Shown here: in pieces, positions 17,965-26,037 of the stretch
Position numbering within the stretch: the stretch's first letter is position 1
Layout: each line of letters opens with the position of its first letter
Source of the DNA: Streptomyces cinerochromogenes
GTDB taxonomy: Bacteria; Actinomycetota; Actinomycetes; Streptomycetales; Streptomycetaceae
Length of the DNA: 64,000 nt
Assembly (NCBI RefSeq): GCF_014648635.1
Contig: NZ_BMRM01000014.1
Location: forward strand, 124,001-188,000
Direction of reading: 5' to 3'
Notes under the pieces: model-generated
Database searches by the model: none
What the model was told of the DNA's origin: nothing
The model's input: the letters and a program-made list of their open reading frames with translations, nothing else
Position numbers and translations under genes: made by a program

Positions 17965-18539
17965 GCGGTCACGTGGTCGTCAGGCTGCTGACCGACGTCC
18001 CGGCCCCGCACGCCGGCACCGTGCCGGGCACCATGCCGGTGCTGCGGCTGAGCATGGGGCCGGCCGGGGGCGGGGGGGACGTGGTCGCCGAGGCCGGTCC
18101 GGTGCGGTGGGGCTCCGCCGCGGGCCGGTACCTGCCGGACCCGACGGCGGACGAACACTTCGCCGTGGACGCCGACACGTGTGCCGAACGCCGCCGGCTC
18201 GACTGGGCCGACGTGCTGTACGGCAGGCTGCCACGCCCGCCCGCCGCGGCGGCCCGCTGGCTGGCCGAGGTCACGGCGCGCCATCCGGCCTGCGCTCTGG
18301 CCGCCGTGCCCGTGACCGACGGCGGGTGGATGGCCGTCGCCGGGGCCGCGGGGAGGGGCACGCCGACGGTCCTGGCCGGTACGGTCCCGCCCGACCAGCC
18401 GCTGCTGGCCTCCTGTCTGCACGCCTGGCTGGTCCGCGGGCACGCGCTGGCCGACCTGGCCTACGTACGGCCGGCCGGTGCCCCGCTCACGGCCGCGTCG
18501 CCGCCCGCTCCAGACGGCGGGCGTCGGCGGGGCTGGTGA
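17961..18539 (+). CDS. Hypothetical protein translationally coupled to the GT-B-like gene
   Basis: 192 residues, not recognised. The start ATGA overlaps the previous stop by 4 bp. The sequence is Ala/Pro/Gly-rich with two short hydrophobic strands (ALAAVPVTDGGWMAVAGAA) and no signal peptide or known motif. Its last 53 bp overlap the convergent STAND/TPR gene, and those terminal codons are low-complexity, so the true end is as written but weakly constrained. Confidence 0.6.
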   Translation: MSGHVVVRLLTDVPAPHAGTVPGTMPVLRLSMGPAGGGGDVVAEAGPVRWGSAAGRYLPDPTADEHFAVDADTCAERRRLDWADVLYGRLPRPPAAAARWLAEVTARHPACALAAVPVTDGGWMAVAGAAGRGTPTVLAGTVPPDQPLLASCLHAWLVRGHALADLAYVRPAGAPLTAASPPAPDGGRRRGW

Positions 18540-20622
18540 CCTCGTACAGGGAAAGGGCCCGCGCGTAACAGGTGCGCGCTTCGTCCCCGTCTCCTCGCGC
18601 GCGGGCGCTGTCCCCCAGCATCTCCAGCGTCCGCGCCTGCCAGTGGGCCGCGCCGGAGGCACGGAACACCTCCAGTGCCTCCCGCATCTGCCCGGTGCCT
18701 CGGGTGTGGTCACCCTGCTGGGCCCGGGCCCGGCCGAGGAAGGCCAGGGCCCGGGCGGCGTCGTGCGGATCGGACACCGCGACCAGGGTCTCGTGGGCCT
18801 GCGCGAAGAGGGGGATCGCCCGGGCGGGATCCTGTCGCCCCAGGGCGATCTCGCCGAGGAGGATACGGGCGAGGGCCACGCCACGCGGATAGCCGCAGGC
18901 CTGCCACACGTCCACGGCCTGGTTCAGGTGCCGCAGGGCCTCGTCCGGCCGCCCCGCGTCGAGCCGGCAGCCGCCGAGTCCGAGCAGCGCCTGCCCCTCG
19001 TCCCGGACGTCACCGGCGGCGCGGGCCGCCTGCAGGGACCTCGCGTACCAGTCGGCGGCCTCCTCGGTCCGGCCCGCCGCGGCGAGCCCGATCGCGCCGG
19101 AGTTGAGCATCTGGCGCTCGGCGTCGGCATGGGCGTCGCGGCGTGCGGCTTCGAGGCCGAGGCGGTGCGCTTCGATCCACAGGTCGTAGTGGCGCAGCCG
19201 GAGGAACAACGGCCACATCGCGTCGACGAGTTGCCAGGCGGTGGTGTGCCATCCCCGGGCGGCCGCCGCCCGCAGCACGTTCATCAGGTGGTTGCGGTGT
19301 GCGTCGAGCCAGCCGAGGGCTTCACGCTCGACGCCGAAGGGCGCGGGCACCGACGAAGGGTGGGCGTAGTCCCGGGGCAGGGTGAACTGCGCCGGGGTGA
19401 TGAGCTGTTCGGCGGCGGTGGCCGTGCGCAGGTACCAGTCGGTCACCCGCCGCAGTGTCCGGCTCCGGATCTCCTCGCTGTCGGTGGTCCGGGCACAGGA
19501 CTGGGCGTGGATCCGGACGAGATCGTGGAATCGGAAGGTGTCCGGTCCGATGTCCTCCACCAGGTTGGCCTCGGTCAGCTCGTCCAGCCGGTGTTGCGCC
19601 CACTGCTCGGACTCCGCGCAGGCGACGGCGGCCGTGCGGACGTCGAAGGTGGGCAGGGGCAGGGCGCCGAGGGTGCGGTAGAGGCGGGCGGCGGCGGGTT
19701 CCAGTACGGCGTACGAGGCGTCCAGGGCCTTGCTCACGGTGGTCTCCCCCTCGATCTCCAGGGCGGCCAGGCGGTCGGAGTCCGGCGCGAGGGAATCGGC
19801 CAGGGCGGCGATGGGCTGTCTCGGGCGTGAGGCGAGCCGCGCCGACGCCAGGCACACCGCGAGCGGCAGTCCGGCGCACAGGGACACCACCTGCCGCACC
19901 GCCTTGGGTTCACCGGCCACGCGCTCCTCGCCGAGGCCGCGCGTGAGCAGTTCCATCCCCGCGGCCGGCCCCAGGGCTCCCAGCCGGAAGAACGCGGCTC
20001 CGTCCAGATGCAGCCCGGTCAGTCGCTGTCTGCTGGTGACGACCACGAGCCCGCCCGGTCCGCCGGGCAGCAGGGGCCGGATCTGCGCGGCGGTGAACGC
20101 GCTGTCCAGCATGACGGCGAGGCGCAGGCCGGCCGTGGCGGTCCGCCACAGCGAGGCTTTCTCGGCCGTCCCGGCCGGCGGGGGGCCGACGCCCAGGGCC
20201 CGCAGGAACTGACCGAGAATGTCGTCCGGATCCGCCGGGCCCTCCGCGGCGTGGGCGCGGAGATCCGCGTACAGCTGGCCGTCCGGGAAGACGCGTTCCC
20301 GGGAATGCAGCCAACGCGAGACCAGGGCCGTCTTGCCGATGCCGGCCGGGCCGTTGACGACGATCAGCCTGGGCGAGCCGGCTTGGCCCGGGTCGGTGGG
20401 CAGAAGGCCGTCCAGCTCGTCGAGTTCGGTTTTCCGGTTGGTGAAGTGGGGCGGGACGCGCAGTAGCTGGCGGGGAACGGACGTCGGTTCCGCCCCGGCG
20501 ACGTGCACATGGATTCCTCCGTGGACATCGCCGGCCTGCACCGTCGGCCCGTACAACCGGGCGTTTCCCGAGATGCCGTTGTGCACCGTGTGGCCCGGAC
20601 CGCCCTCCCCGGCCGCTTCCAT
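18487..20622 (-). CDS. STAND/NB-ARC NTPase with TPR repeats
   Basis: 711 residues. Residues 1-45 hold a Gly-rich stretch (NGISGNARLYGPTVQAGDVHGG) seen at the head of many Streptomyces NB-ARC proteins. The P-loop is VVNGPAGIGKTAL (about 89), a Walker B-like LRLAVMLDSA, sensor VVVTSRQRL and the GLPLAV motif follow, then a winged-helix region and TPR repeats from about residue 470 to the end (for example AIGLAAAGRTEEAADWYARSL). There is no DNA-binding domain, so it is not a SARP. It may be a signalling or defence switch; that is inference. GGGGAGG precedes ATG 20622. Confidence 0.75.
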   Translation of the reverse strand: MEAAGEGGPGHTVHNGISGNARLYGPTVQAGDVHGGIHVHVAGAEPTSVPRQLLRVPPHFTNRKTELDELDGLLPTDPGQAGSPRLIVVNGPAGIGKTALVSRWLHSRERVFPDGQLYADLRAHAAEGPADPDDILGQFLRALGVGPPPAGTAEKASLWRTATAGLRLAVMLDSAFTAAQIRPLLPGGPGGLVVVTSRQRLTGLHLDGAAFFRLGALGPAAGMELLTRGLGEERVAGEPKAVRQVVSLCAGLPLAVCLASARLASRPRQPIAALADSLAPDSDRLAALEIEGETTVSKALDASYAVLEPAAARLYRTLGALPLPTFDVRTAAVACAESEQWAQHRLDELTEANLVEDIGPDTFRFHDLVRIHAQSCARTTDSEEIRSRTLRRVTDWYLRTATAAEQLITPAQFTLPRDYAHPSSVPAPFGVEREALGWLDAHRNHLMNVLRAAAARGWHTTAWQLVDAMWPLFLRLRHYDLWIEAHRLGLEAARRDAHADAERQMLNSGAIGLAAAGRTEEAADWYARSLQAARAAGDVRDEGQALLGLGGCRLDAGRPDEALRHLNQAVDVWQACGYPRGVALARILLGEIALGRQDPARAIPLFAQAHETLVAVSDPHDAARALAFLGRARAQQGDHTRGTGQMREALEVFRASGAAHWQARTLEMLGDSARARGDGDEARTCYARALSLYEVTSPADARRLERAATRP

Positions 20623-20850
20623 CCGCGCCTCCCCCCGTCGGCTGCCGATACCTCATCATGCACCCCCCTACCCCTGCGGCGGCGTCGGCCATTCGGCCGA
20701 ACGGGGGGATTCGGCGCGTCAACACAGCGAATCGGCCAGGGGCGACATTTCCGTCTGGCGGCACGGACCACTTCCTGTCATGCTCTTCGCGCCACAACAC
20801 ATCGTGCTCTCTGTCCTGTTCATCGGATCGGCGGACCAGCGGAGGCGCCG

Positions 20851-23800
20851 GTGGAGCTTGAGTTGCTCGGCCCGGTCGGTTTCCGGGCGGGCGGCAGGCG
20901 GGTGGAGATCGGATCGGACAAGGAACGGATCCTGCTGGCCTCCCTCGCCCTGGAAGCGGGACGGCCGCTGGCCCTGGAAACGCTGATCGACCGGCTCTGG
21001 GACGGGGATCCACCGCCGCACGGCCGGGCGAACACCCACACGTACGTGTCACGGATCCGCCGGCGGCTGAGAAGCGGTGCGGGAACGCCGGACGGGGCGC
21101 GGATCGTCTGCCGGGCCCACACCTACACACTGGAGATCACCCGGGAGTCCGTGGACTGGCATGTGTTCCAGCGGCTCGTGAGCCAGGCGGGCGCGGTGGC
21201 CGCCGAGGGCGACGACCAGCGGGCGGTCGTGCTGCTCGAGAGGGCGGAGCGGCTGTGGCGCGGCGACGCCCTGGCGGGACTGCCCGGCCCCTGGGCGCAG
21301 AGCATGCGCAGGGCCATGGCGGAGCGGCGGCTCGCCGCCTCGGTGTCCCGGACGGCCGCGCTGCTGCGTCTCGGCCGCTTCGCGGAGACCACCGGGGAGT
21401 TGGCGGCGCTCGTCGGCCTGCATCCAGGCGATGAGACGCTGGCCGGCCAGCTGATGCTGGCGTACTACGGCACGCACCGCTACGCCGACGCGCTGAGGGT
21501 GCACCAGGAGGTGCGGCGGTCCCTGCTCGCGCAGTACGGGTCGCGTCCCGGCGCCGAGCTGAACCGTATCCACCGCGGGATCCTCGAACGACTGCCGGCT
21601 CTCGACATCGTCCACGGCAAGCGGGCGTCGGCCTCACCGACCGCGACGGTGCCCCCACCGGCGACCGGTGCTCCCCGCAACCTCCCGCGGCAGCCACTGC
21701 TGATCGGCAGGCGGGAACAGCTCCGGCTGCTCACCGCGGCCGTCGACTCGGCGACCGGGCAGGGGGCTGTCGTCAGCCTGGAAACGGTCAGCACGGTCAG
21801 CGGTATGGCCGGGGTCGGCAAGACCGCGCTCGCCGTGCACGGCGCGCACCTGCTGGCGCGGAGGTTCCCCGACGGGCAGCTGTACCTGAATCTCCGGGGA
21901 CACGACCCGGGGCAGGAGCCGCTGGGTCCGGCGGAGGCACTGGCCCTGCTGCTCCGGCTGCTGGGGACACCCACGGAGACCATCCCGGCGGAGCTGGAGG
22001 GCCGGACCGCCCTGTGGCGCACGCTGCTGGCCGAACGCCGGGCGGTGATCGTGCTGGACGACGCCGCGGACGCCGACCAGGTCCGCCCTCTGCTGCCCGG
22101 TCACTCCCCCTCTTTGACGATCGTCACCAGCCGACGTCATCTCACCGGGCTGACGCAGGTCCGGCACATTCCGCTGGACGTTCTGCCGACGGACGACGCG
22201 ATCGAGCTGTTCCGCGCCTTCGCCGGTGCGGACCGCGCCCAGGACGTCCAGGAGATCACTCGGATCGTCCGTCTGTGCGGCCACCTCCCGCTGGCCGTCG
22301 AGCTGGTCGCGAGCCGGTTCCGGATGCGCCCCTCGTGGACGCTCAGCACGCTGACCGACCGGCTCCAGCGCGCCGACAGCCGGCTGAGCGAACTCAGGGA
22401 CGCCGACCAGGACATGGTCCGGGTCGCCTTCGACCTCACCTATCAGGCACTGTCCGAGGAGCAGCGCACGGCGTTCCGCCGCCTCAGCCTCCACCCCGGG
22501 CCGGACTTCACGGCGGAGGTGGCGGCCGCCGCCCTGGACCTGCCGACGGCTCGGGCGGAACGCATGCTGGAGTCCCTGCTGGCCTGCCATGTGCTGCGCG
22601 AGCCCGTGCCCGAGCGGTACCACTATCACGATCTGCTGCGCGAGTACGGCATGTCCCGGGCGCTCACCGACGACAGCGAGGAGGACCGCGCCGGGGTCGT
22701 CCGCCGTCTGACGGAGTTCCACCTCGCCGCCGCGGACCACGCCGACCGACTGGCCTACCCCCGGCGCCGCAGAGCGGCCCCGGCCCGGTCCGTGCCGTGG
22801 CAGCTCGCCCCGCTGGGCGACGCCCGGGCGGCGCGTGCGTGGTTGTCCCTGGAACGTCCGAACCTGCTGGCCGTGGAGCGTCACTGCCGTACGCACGGCC
22901 GAGCCGAGGACGCCGCACAACTGGCCTACGTCCTCGCGGAGTTCCTGAACACCGAATGCCACTGGCAGGATGCGCGGACCGTTCTCGAACCCGCGGCCGC
23001 CCACTGGAGCCGGACCGGGAACGACGCCGCCCTGTGCCGCGCCCTCGATCAGCTGAGCGCCGCCCACGCCCACACCGGCCACTACCCGGAGGCGGCGCGG
23101 ATCGGCGAACGGGCGAGGGACATCGCCCGACTGACCGGCGACACGGAGGCGGAGGCGGAGATCCTCCGGACACTGGGCACACTGAAGTGGCATGTGGGAG
23201 ACCACTACGCCGCCCTGTCCCTCCTCCAGCGGTCCTTCGCCATCAAGAAGACCACGGGGGACGCCTGGGACCACGCCCGGGCGCACAACAACATGGCCGT
23301 GACACTGCTGTTCCTCGGTGAGTACCGGAGAGCCTTGGAACATTTCGAGAAGGCCGTCAGCGGATTCACGGACACCGACGACCACACGGCGCTCGGAAAA
23401 ACGCTCAACAACATGGGTGACCTGTACATCCGGACCGGCGACCTGGAATCCGCCCGGCGCTCCTTCGAGGAGGCGTTGCGATTTCTCGACGCCTCGGGAA
23501 ATCGATACGACCGGGCAACGGTGAAGGGTGGCCTGGCCGAGGTACTGACGTCCTGTGGAGATTCCGTGCAGGCGTTGCGGCTCTACGAGGAGGCCCTCGC
23601 GGAGTTCCGGGCGCTCAGGGACCCCAAGAGCGAGGCGGACATGCTGATCGGGCTGGGGGAGGCCCTGCGCCGCGCGGGCGACACGGAGAAGGCCCTGGGG
23701 TATCTGCGCGCCGCACTGGACAACGCGCGCGCCCTCGGCGCGGCACACCAGGAGGCCAGAGCCACGCGCTGCCTCGGTGAGGCCTACGCCGTCCTGGGCC

Positions 23801-23946
23801 GGCGGGAGGACGCCGTCGCACTCCTGCGCACCGCCGTCGAGCTGTCCGGGCGGACCCACGACGCGAGCGAGCTGGCCGCCGCGGAGGACGCCCTCCGGAG
23901 GGCAAGGTCGAACATTACCGAAACCTGCAAGGCGAATGAGCAGTAA
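20851..23946 (+). CDS. AfsR/SARP family transcriptional regulator with NB-ARC and TPR domains
   Basis: 1031 residues. An OmpR-like winged helix (about 1-90: ELELLGPVGFRAGGRRVEIG, LIDRLWDGDPPPHGRANTHTYVSRIRRRL) and the bacterial transcriptional activation domain (about 95-240, AERRLAASVSRTAALLRLGR) form the SARP part. NB-ARC follows: SGMAGVGKTALAVHGA, VIVLDDAADADQV, TIVTSRRHLTGL, LPLAVEL. TPRs fill about 730-1020. GTG 20851 is chosen: GGAGG lies 6 nt upstream. It is divergent from the STAND/TPR gene and is followed by a secreted-peptide gene. AfsR-type proteins activate secondary metabolism; the targets here are unknown. Confidence 0.85.
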   Translation: MELELLGPVGFRAGGRRVEIGSDKERILLASLALEAGRPLALETLIDRLWDGDPPPHGRANTHTYVSRIRRRLRSGAGTPDGARIVCRAHTYTLEITRESVDWHVFQRLVSQAGAVAAEGDDQRAVVLLERAERLWRGDALAGLPGPWAQSMRRAMAERRLAASVSRTAALLRLGRFAETTGELAALVGLHPGDETLAGQLMLAYYGTHRYADALRVHQEVRRSLLAQYGSRPGAELNRIHRGILERLPALDIVHGKRASASPTATVPPPATGAPRNLPRQPLLIGRREQLRLLTAAVDSATGQGAVVSLETVSTVSGMAGVGKTALAVHGAHLLARRFPDGQLYLNLRGHDPGQEPLGPAEALALLLRLLGTPTETIPAELEGRTALWRTLLAERRAVIVLDDAADADQVRPLLPGHSPSLTIVTSRRHLTGLTQVRHIPLDVLPTDDAIELFRAFAGADRAQDVQEITRIVRLCGHLPLAVELVASRFRMRPSWTLSTLTDRLQRADSRLSELRDADQDMVRVAFDLTYQALSEEQRTAFRRLSLHPGPDFTAEVAAAALDLPTARAERMLESLLACHVLREPVPERYHYHDLLREYGMSRALTDDSEEDRAGVVRRLTEFHLAAADHADRLAYPRRRRAAPARSVPWQLAPLGDARAARAWLSLERPNLLAVERHCRTHGRAEDAAQLAYVLAEFLNTECHWQDARTVLEPAAAHWSRTGNDAALCRALDQLSAAHAHTGHYPEAARIGERARDIARLTGDTEAEAEILRTLGTLKWHVGDHYAALSLLQRSFAIKKTTGDAWDHARAHNNMAVTLLFLGEYRRALEHFEKAVSGFTDTDDHTALGKTLNNMGDLYIRTGDLESARRSFEEALRFLDASGNRYDRATVKGGLAEVLTSCGDSVQALRLYEEALAEFRALRDPKSEADMLIGLGEALRRAGDTEKALGYLRAALDNARALGAAHQEARATRCLGEAYAVLGRREDAVALLRTAVELSGRTHDASELAAAEDALRRARSNITETCKANEQ

Positions 23947-24026
23947 CTTGTGATCGACTGATTTCGTTTCCGGCAAATTTGCGATCGCCGAGCAAATTTT
24001 CGTACCACCGCATTATCTGCTGTATC

Positions 24027-24065
24027 CTCCTTCCCGTCCGTGAAACGATCATGGACGGGAAGGAG
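24027..24065 (+). promoter_or_regulatory. 13-bp hairpin that sequesters the RBS of the secreted peptide
   Basis: Positions 24027-24039 pair perfectly with 24053-24065, with a 13-nt loop. The right arm contains GGAAGGAG (24058-24065), the only RBS for the GTG at 24077, so folding would block translation. The left arm starts inside TATCCT (24023-24028), a possible -10 box. It could instead be an operator for a dimeric regulator or an attenuator of the SARP transcript. Confidence 0.6.
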
Positions 24066-24076
24066 CAGCAGCTCAC

Positions 24077-24217
24077 GTGGAAGGAATATGCCTGAGGGCA
24101 GGCGGCGCCGCACTCCTCGCGGTGTTGGTTTTCCTCTCCCTGCCGGCGCCGGACGCCTCGGCCGCCGAACCGCCCTCCAAGGCAACGGTCAGCCAGGACG
24201 GCTGCATCATGATCTGA
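24077..24217 (+). CDS. Small secreted peptide, 46-residue precursor
   Basis: Not recognised as any family. From GTG 24077 the product has an Arg at residue 7, a hydrophobic core (GGAALLAVLVFLSL, about 9-22), and ASAAE near residue 28-31 as a likely signal-peptidase I site, leaving a mature peptide of about 16 residues that ends in SQDGCIMI with a single Cys. Codon third positions are mostly G/C, supporting coding. The RBS GGAAGGAG is 11 nt upstream and lies in a hairpin. It sits between the SARP-TPR regulator and a membrane protein. A signalling peptide or a cysteine-modified peptide are both possible. Confidence 0.6.
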   Translation: MEGICLRAGGAALLAVLVFLSLPAPDASAAEPPSKATVSQDGCIMI

Positions 24218-24234
24218 CACCGAGGAGTGCCCCT

Positions 24235-24257
24235 GGGGTGGCCGCCCGCGCCACCCC
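24235..24257 (+). terminator. Possible terminator after the secreted-peptide gene
   Basis: GGGGTGGC pairs perfectly with GCCACCCC across a 7-nt loop, 17 bp after the stop codon. There is no T-run, common in Streptomyces terminators. The remaining sequence to 24399 shows no gene. Confidence 0.4.
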
Positions 24258-24399
24258 CACGACATCCCGCCCTCCGCGTCGCACGCCAAGAGAATCCATC
24301 CTGCCGCCCGCGCGCCGATGCCGCCCTGGACGATGCTCCAGTGGGGTGAAAGCCCCTGTGCGGCTTGCCTGCCGCCCACGTCCGCGGAAGATGGCAGGC

Positions 24400-25002
24400 A
24401 TGCAGGAATCCGGCCGGCATCCTGGCCCTCCACCCGACGAAGAAGGCAAGAAGTCAGGCATAGGCAAGCGCATCGCCGCGGCGATCGGCGTCCTCGCCGG
24501 CATCGCCGGCATCATCAGCCTGATCTTGACCTGGATTTCGACGCCCGGCCCCTTCACGTTGAGCGACTGGGCCGCGGAGGCGGACGGCACCTGCGATCGC
24601 GACTTCGGAAATCTGGCGGCAAGCCTGACGAACGCCAACGACGAGTTCAGTTTTGCCCTCGCGTCATGGCAGGCCGGAAATCCGAACCAGCAACTGTTCA
24701 ATTACGCCGGAAACCTGTACTTCAGCGCCGGAGGCTACTACCGGAAGCTGAGCGGTGAGCTGGCCCAGATCCATTCGCCGAAGGACGGGAAGTCGGACGT
24801 CCAGAACATCATCACAACGCTCGAGAAAATGAGCACGGAGCTGTACAAGCTCGGACAGGACCTGCGCCAGGTCAATTTCGCCACGGGAACAGCCGCGGGT
24901 TACGTCGAGCAGGCCCGGCAGGACGCCACCACCTCAGCCGGCATCGAAGCCGGCGCCAATGCGCTGCTGAAAGATGTAGGGGCCGAGAAGTGCGCCGTCT
25001 GA
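24400..25002 (+). CDS. Single-pass membrane protein with extracytoplasmic helical domain
   Basis: 200 residues, not recognised. A charged cytoplasmic N-terminus (about 24 residues, DEEGKKSGIGKR) is followed by one transmembrane helix (IAAAIGVLAGIAGIISLILTWI) and about 155 residues outside, mainly helical, rich in Asn/Gln/Ser, with two Cys (DGTCDRD near the membrane and EKCAV at the end) that could form a disulfide. Lys and Asn are more frequent than in the neighbours. ATG 24400 has GGAAG 9 nt upstream; ATG 24391 is the alternative. It follows the SARP and secreted-peptide genes and may act with them; that is inference. Confidence 0.6.
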   Translation: MQESGRHPGPPPDEEGKKSGIGKRIAAAIGVLAGIAGIISLILTWISTPGPFTLSDWAAEADGTCDRDFGNLAASLTNANDEFSFALASWQAGNPNQQLFNYAGNLYFSAGGYYRKLSGELAQIHSPKDGKSDVQNIITTLEKMSTELYKLGQDLRQVNFATGTAAGYVEQARQDATTSAGIEAGANALLKDVGAEKCAV

Positions 25003-25047
25003 GTGCTGCCCCGCGGTCGATCACGCCTGTACCCACGGGAACGATCC

Positions 25048-25081
25048 AGGGCCCTGCCTCACCACGGTGAGGCAGGGCCCT
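25048..25081. terminator. Bidirectional terminator between membrane-protein gene and tRNA-Pro
   Basis: A perfect 15-bp inverted repeat (AGGGCCCTGCCTCAC pairing with its complement) with a 4-nt loop CACG. It lies between the convergent membrane-protein gene and the minus-strand tRNA and can serve both. Confidence 0.85.
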
Positions 25082-25109
25082 GATCTACGACGTCGGAGCG
25101 GTGCTCCCG

Positions 25110-25183
<74 letters not shown>

Positions 25184-25269
25184 GTGCCGTTTGACCTGGG
25201 GTTTCCCTGGCCGAACGCGCAGAGAAACAATACCGCACTCGGCCCGGTGGTCGCGCATCTCTTTCACTG

Positions 25270-25300
25270 TTGACCTCAAGCTTGGTTGAGGTTGCAAGAT
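25270..25300 (+). promoter_or_regulatory. MerR-type promoter with SoxR-like operator
   Basis: -35 TTGACC (25270-25275) and -10 CAAGAT (25295-25300) are separated by 19 bp, the overlong spacer of MerR-family promoters. The spacer region carries CCTCAAGCTTGGTTGAGG (25274-25291), an 18-bp imperfect palindrome very like the SoxR box. The -10 ends 7 nt before ATG 25308, so the mRNA is probably leaderless. Confidence 0.7.
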
Positions 25301-25307
25301 CGCCGGT

Positions 25308-26015
25308 ATGACGATCGCAGCGGAACAGAGCCGCATGTACGGCTACGACGACCTGCCCCGGCTGATGGGGCTGATGACCGGCGACGAGAAGCACGGCCCG
25401 GCGGCCACTTCCACGCTCGATGTGCTGTGGGTGCTGTACGACCGGGTGCTCCGGGTCACCCCGGAGCGGCGGGACGACCCGGCCCGGGACCGGTTCCTGC
25501 TCAGCAAGGGGCACGGGCCCATGGCCTACTACGCCGTGCTCGCCGCGAAGGGGTTCGTGCCGGTGGACTGGCTGCCGGGCTTCGGGTCGTACGACTCCCC
25601 GCTCGGGCACCACCCGGACCGGGTGCTGGTGCCGGGGGCCGAGATCGGCAGCGGATCGCTCGGGCACGGGCTGCCGATCGCCGTGGGCACCGCGCTGGGG
25701 CTGCGGGCACAGGGCCGGCCCGATCCCGCGGTGTGGGTGCTGATCGGGGACGCCGAGCTGGACGAGGGCAGCAACCACGAGGCGATCGCCTTCGCCGGGC
25801 CCGCCGGACTCGACCGGCTGCACACGGTCGTGATCGACAACTCCTCCGCCAGCCATGCGCTGCCCGGCGGGATCGCCGCCCGGTTCGAGGCCGCGGGCTG
25901 GTCCGCGGTCACCGTCGACGGACGCGACCACGAGGCCCTGTACGCCGCGTTCACCGCGCCGCACCCGGGCCGGCCGCATGTGGTCGTGGCCCGTGTCGAA
26001 CCGAAGAACTCCTGA
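25308..26015 (+). CDS. Transketolase, N-terminal subunit
   Basis: 235 residues. The thiamine diphosphate domain is clear: LLSKGHGPMAYYAVLA, LGHHPDRVLVPGAEIGSGSLGHGLP, then the GDGx-type motif as IGDAELDEGSNHEA and VVIDNSS. It forms the N-terminal half of a split transketolase; the second subunit follows 22 bp downstream. Split enzymes of this type transfer two-carbon ketol units, often in specialised sugar or DXP-like metabolism; the substrate is unknown. It is controlled by the MerR-type promoter directly upstream. Confidence 0.85.
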   Translation: MTIAAEQSRMYGYDDLPRLMGLMTGDEKHGPAATSTLDVLWVLYDRVLRVTPERRDDPARDRFLLSKGHGPMAYYAVLAAKGFVPVDWLPGFGSYDSPLGHHPDRVLVPGAEIGSGSLGHGLPIAVGTALGLRAQGRPDPAVWVLIGDAELDEGSNHEAIAFAGPAGLDRLHTVVIDNSSASHALPGGIAARFEAAGWSAVTVDGRDHEALYAAFTAPHPGRPHVVVARVEPKNS

Positions 26016-26037
26016 CTTCCCGGAAAGGGTCTCATCG

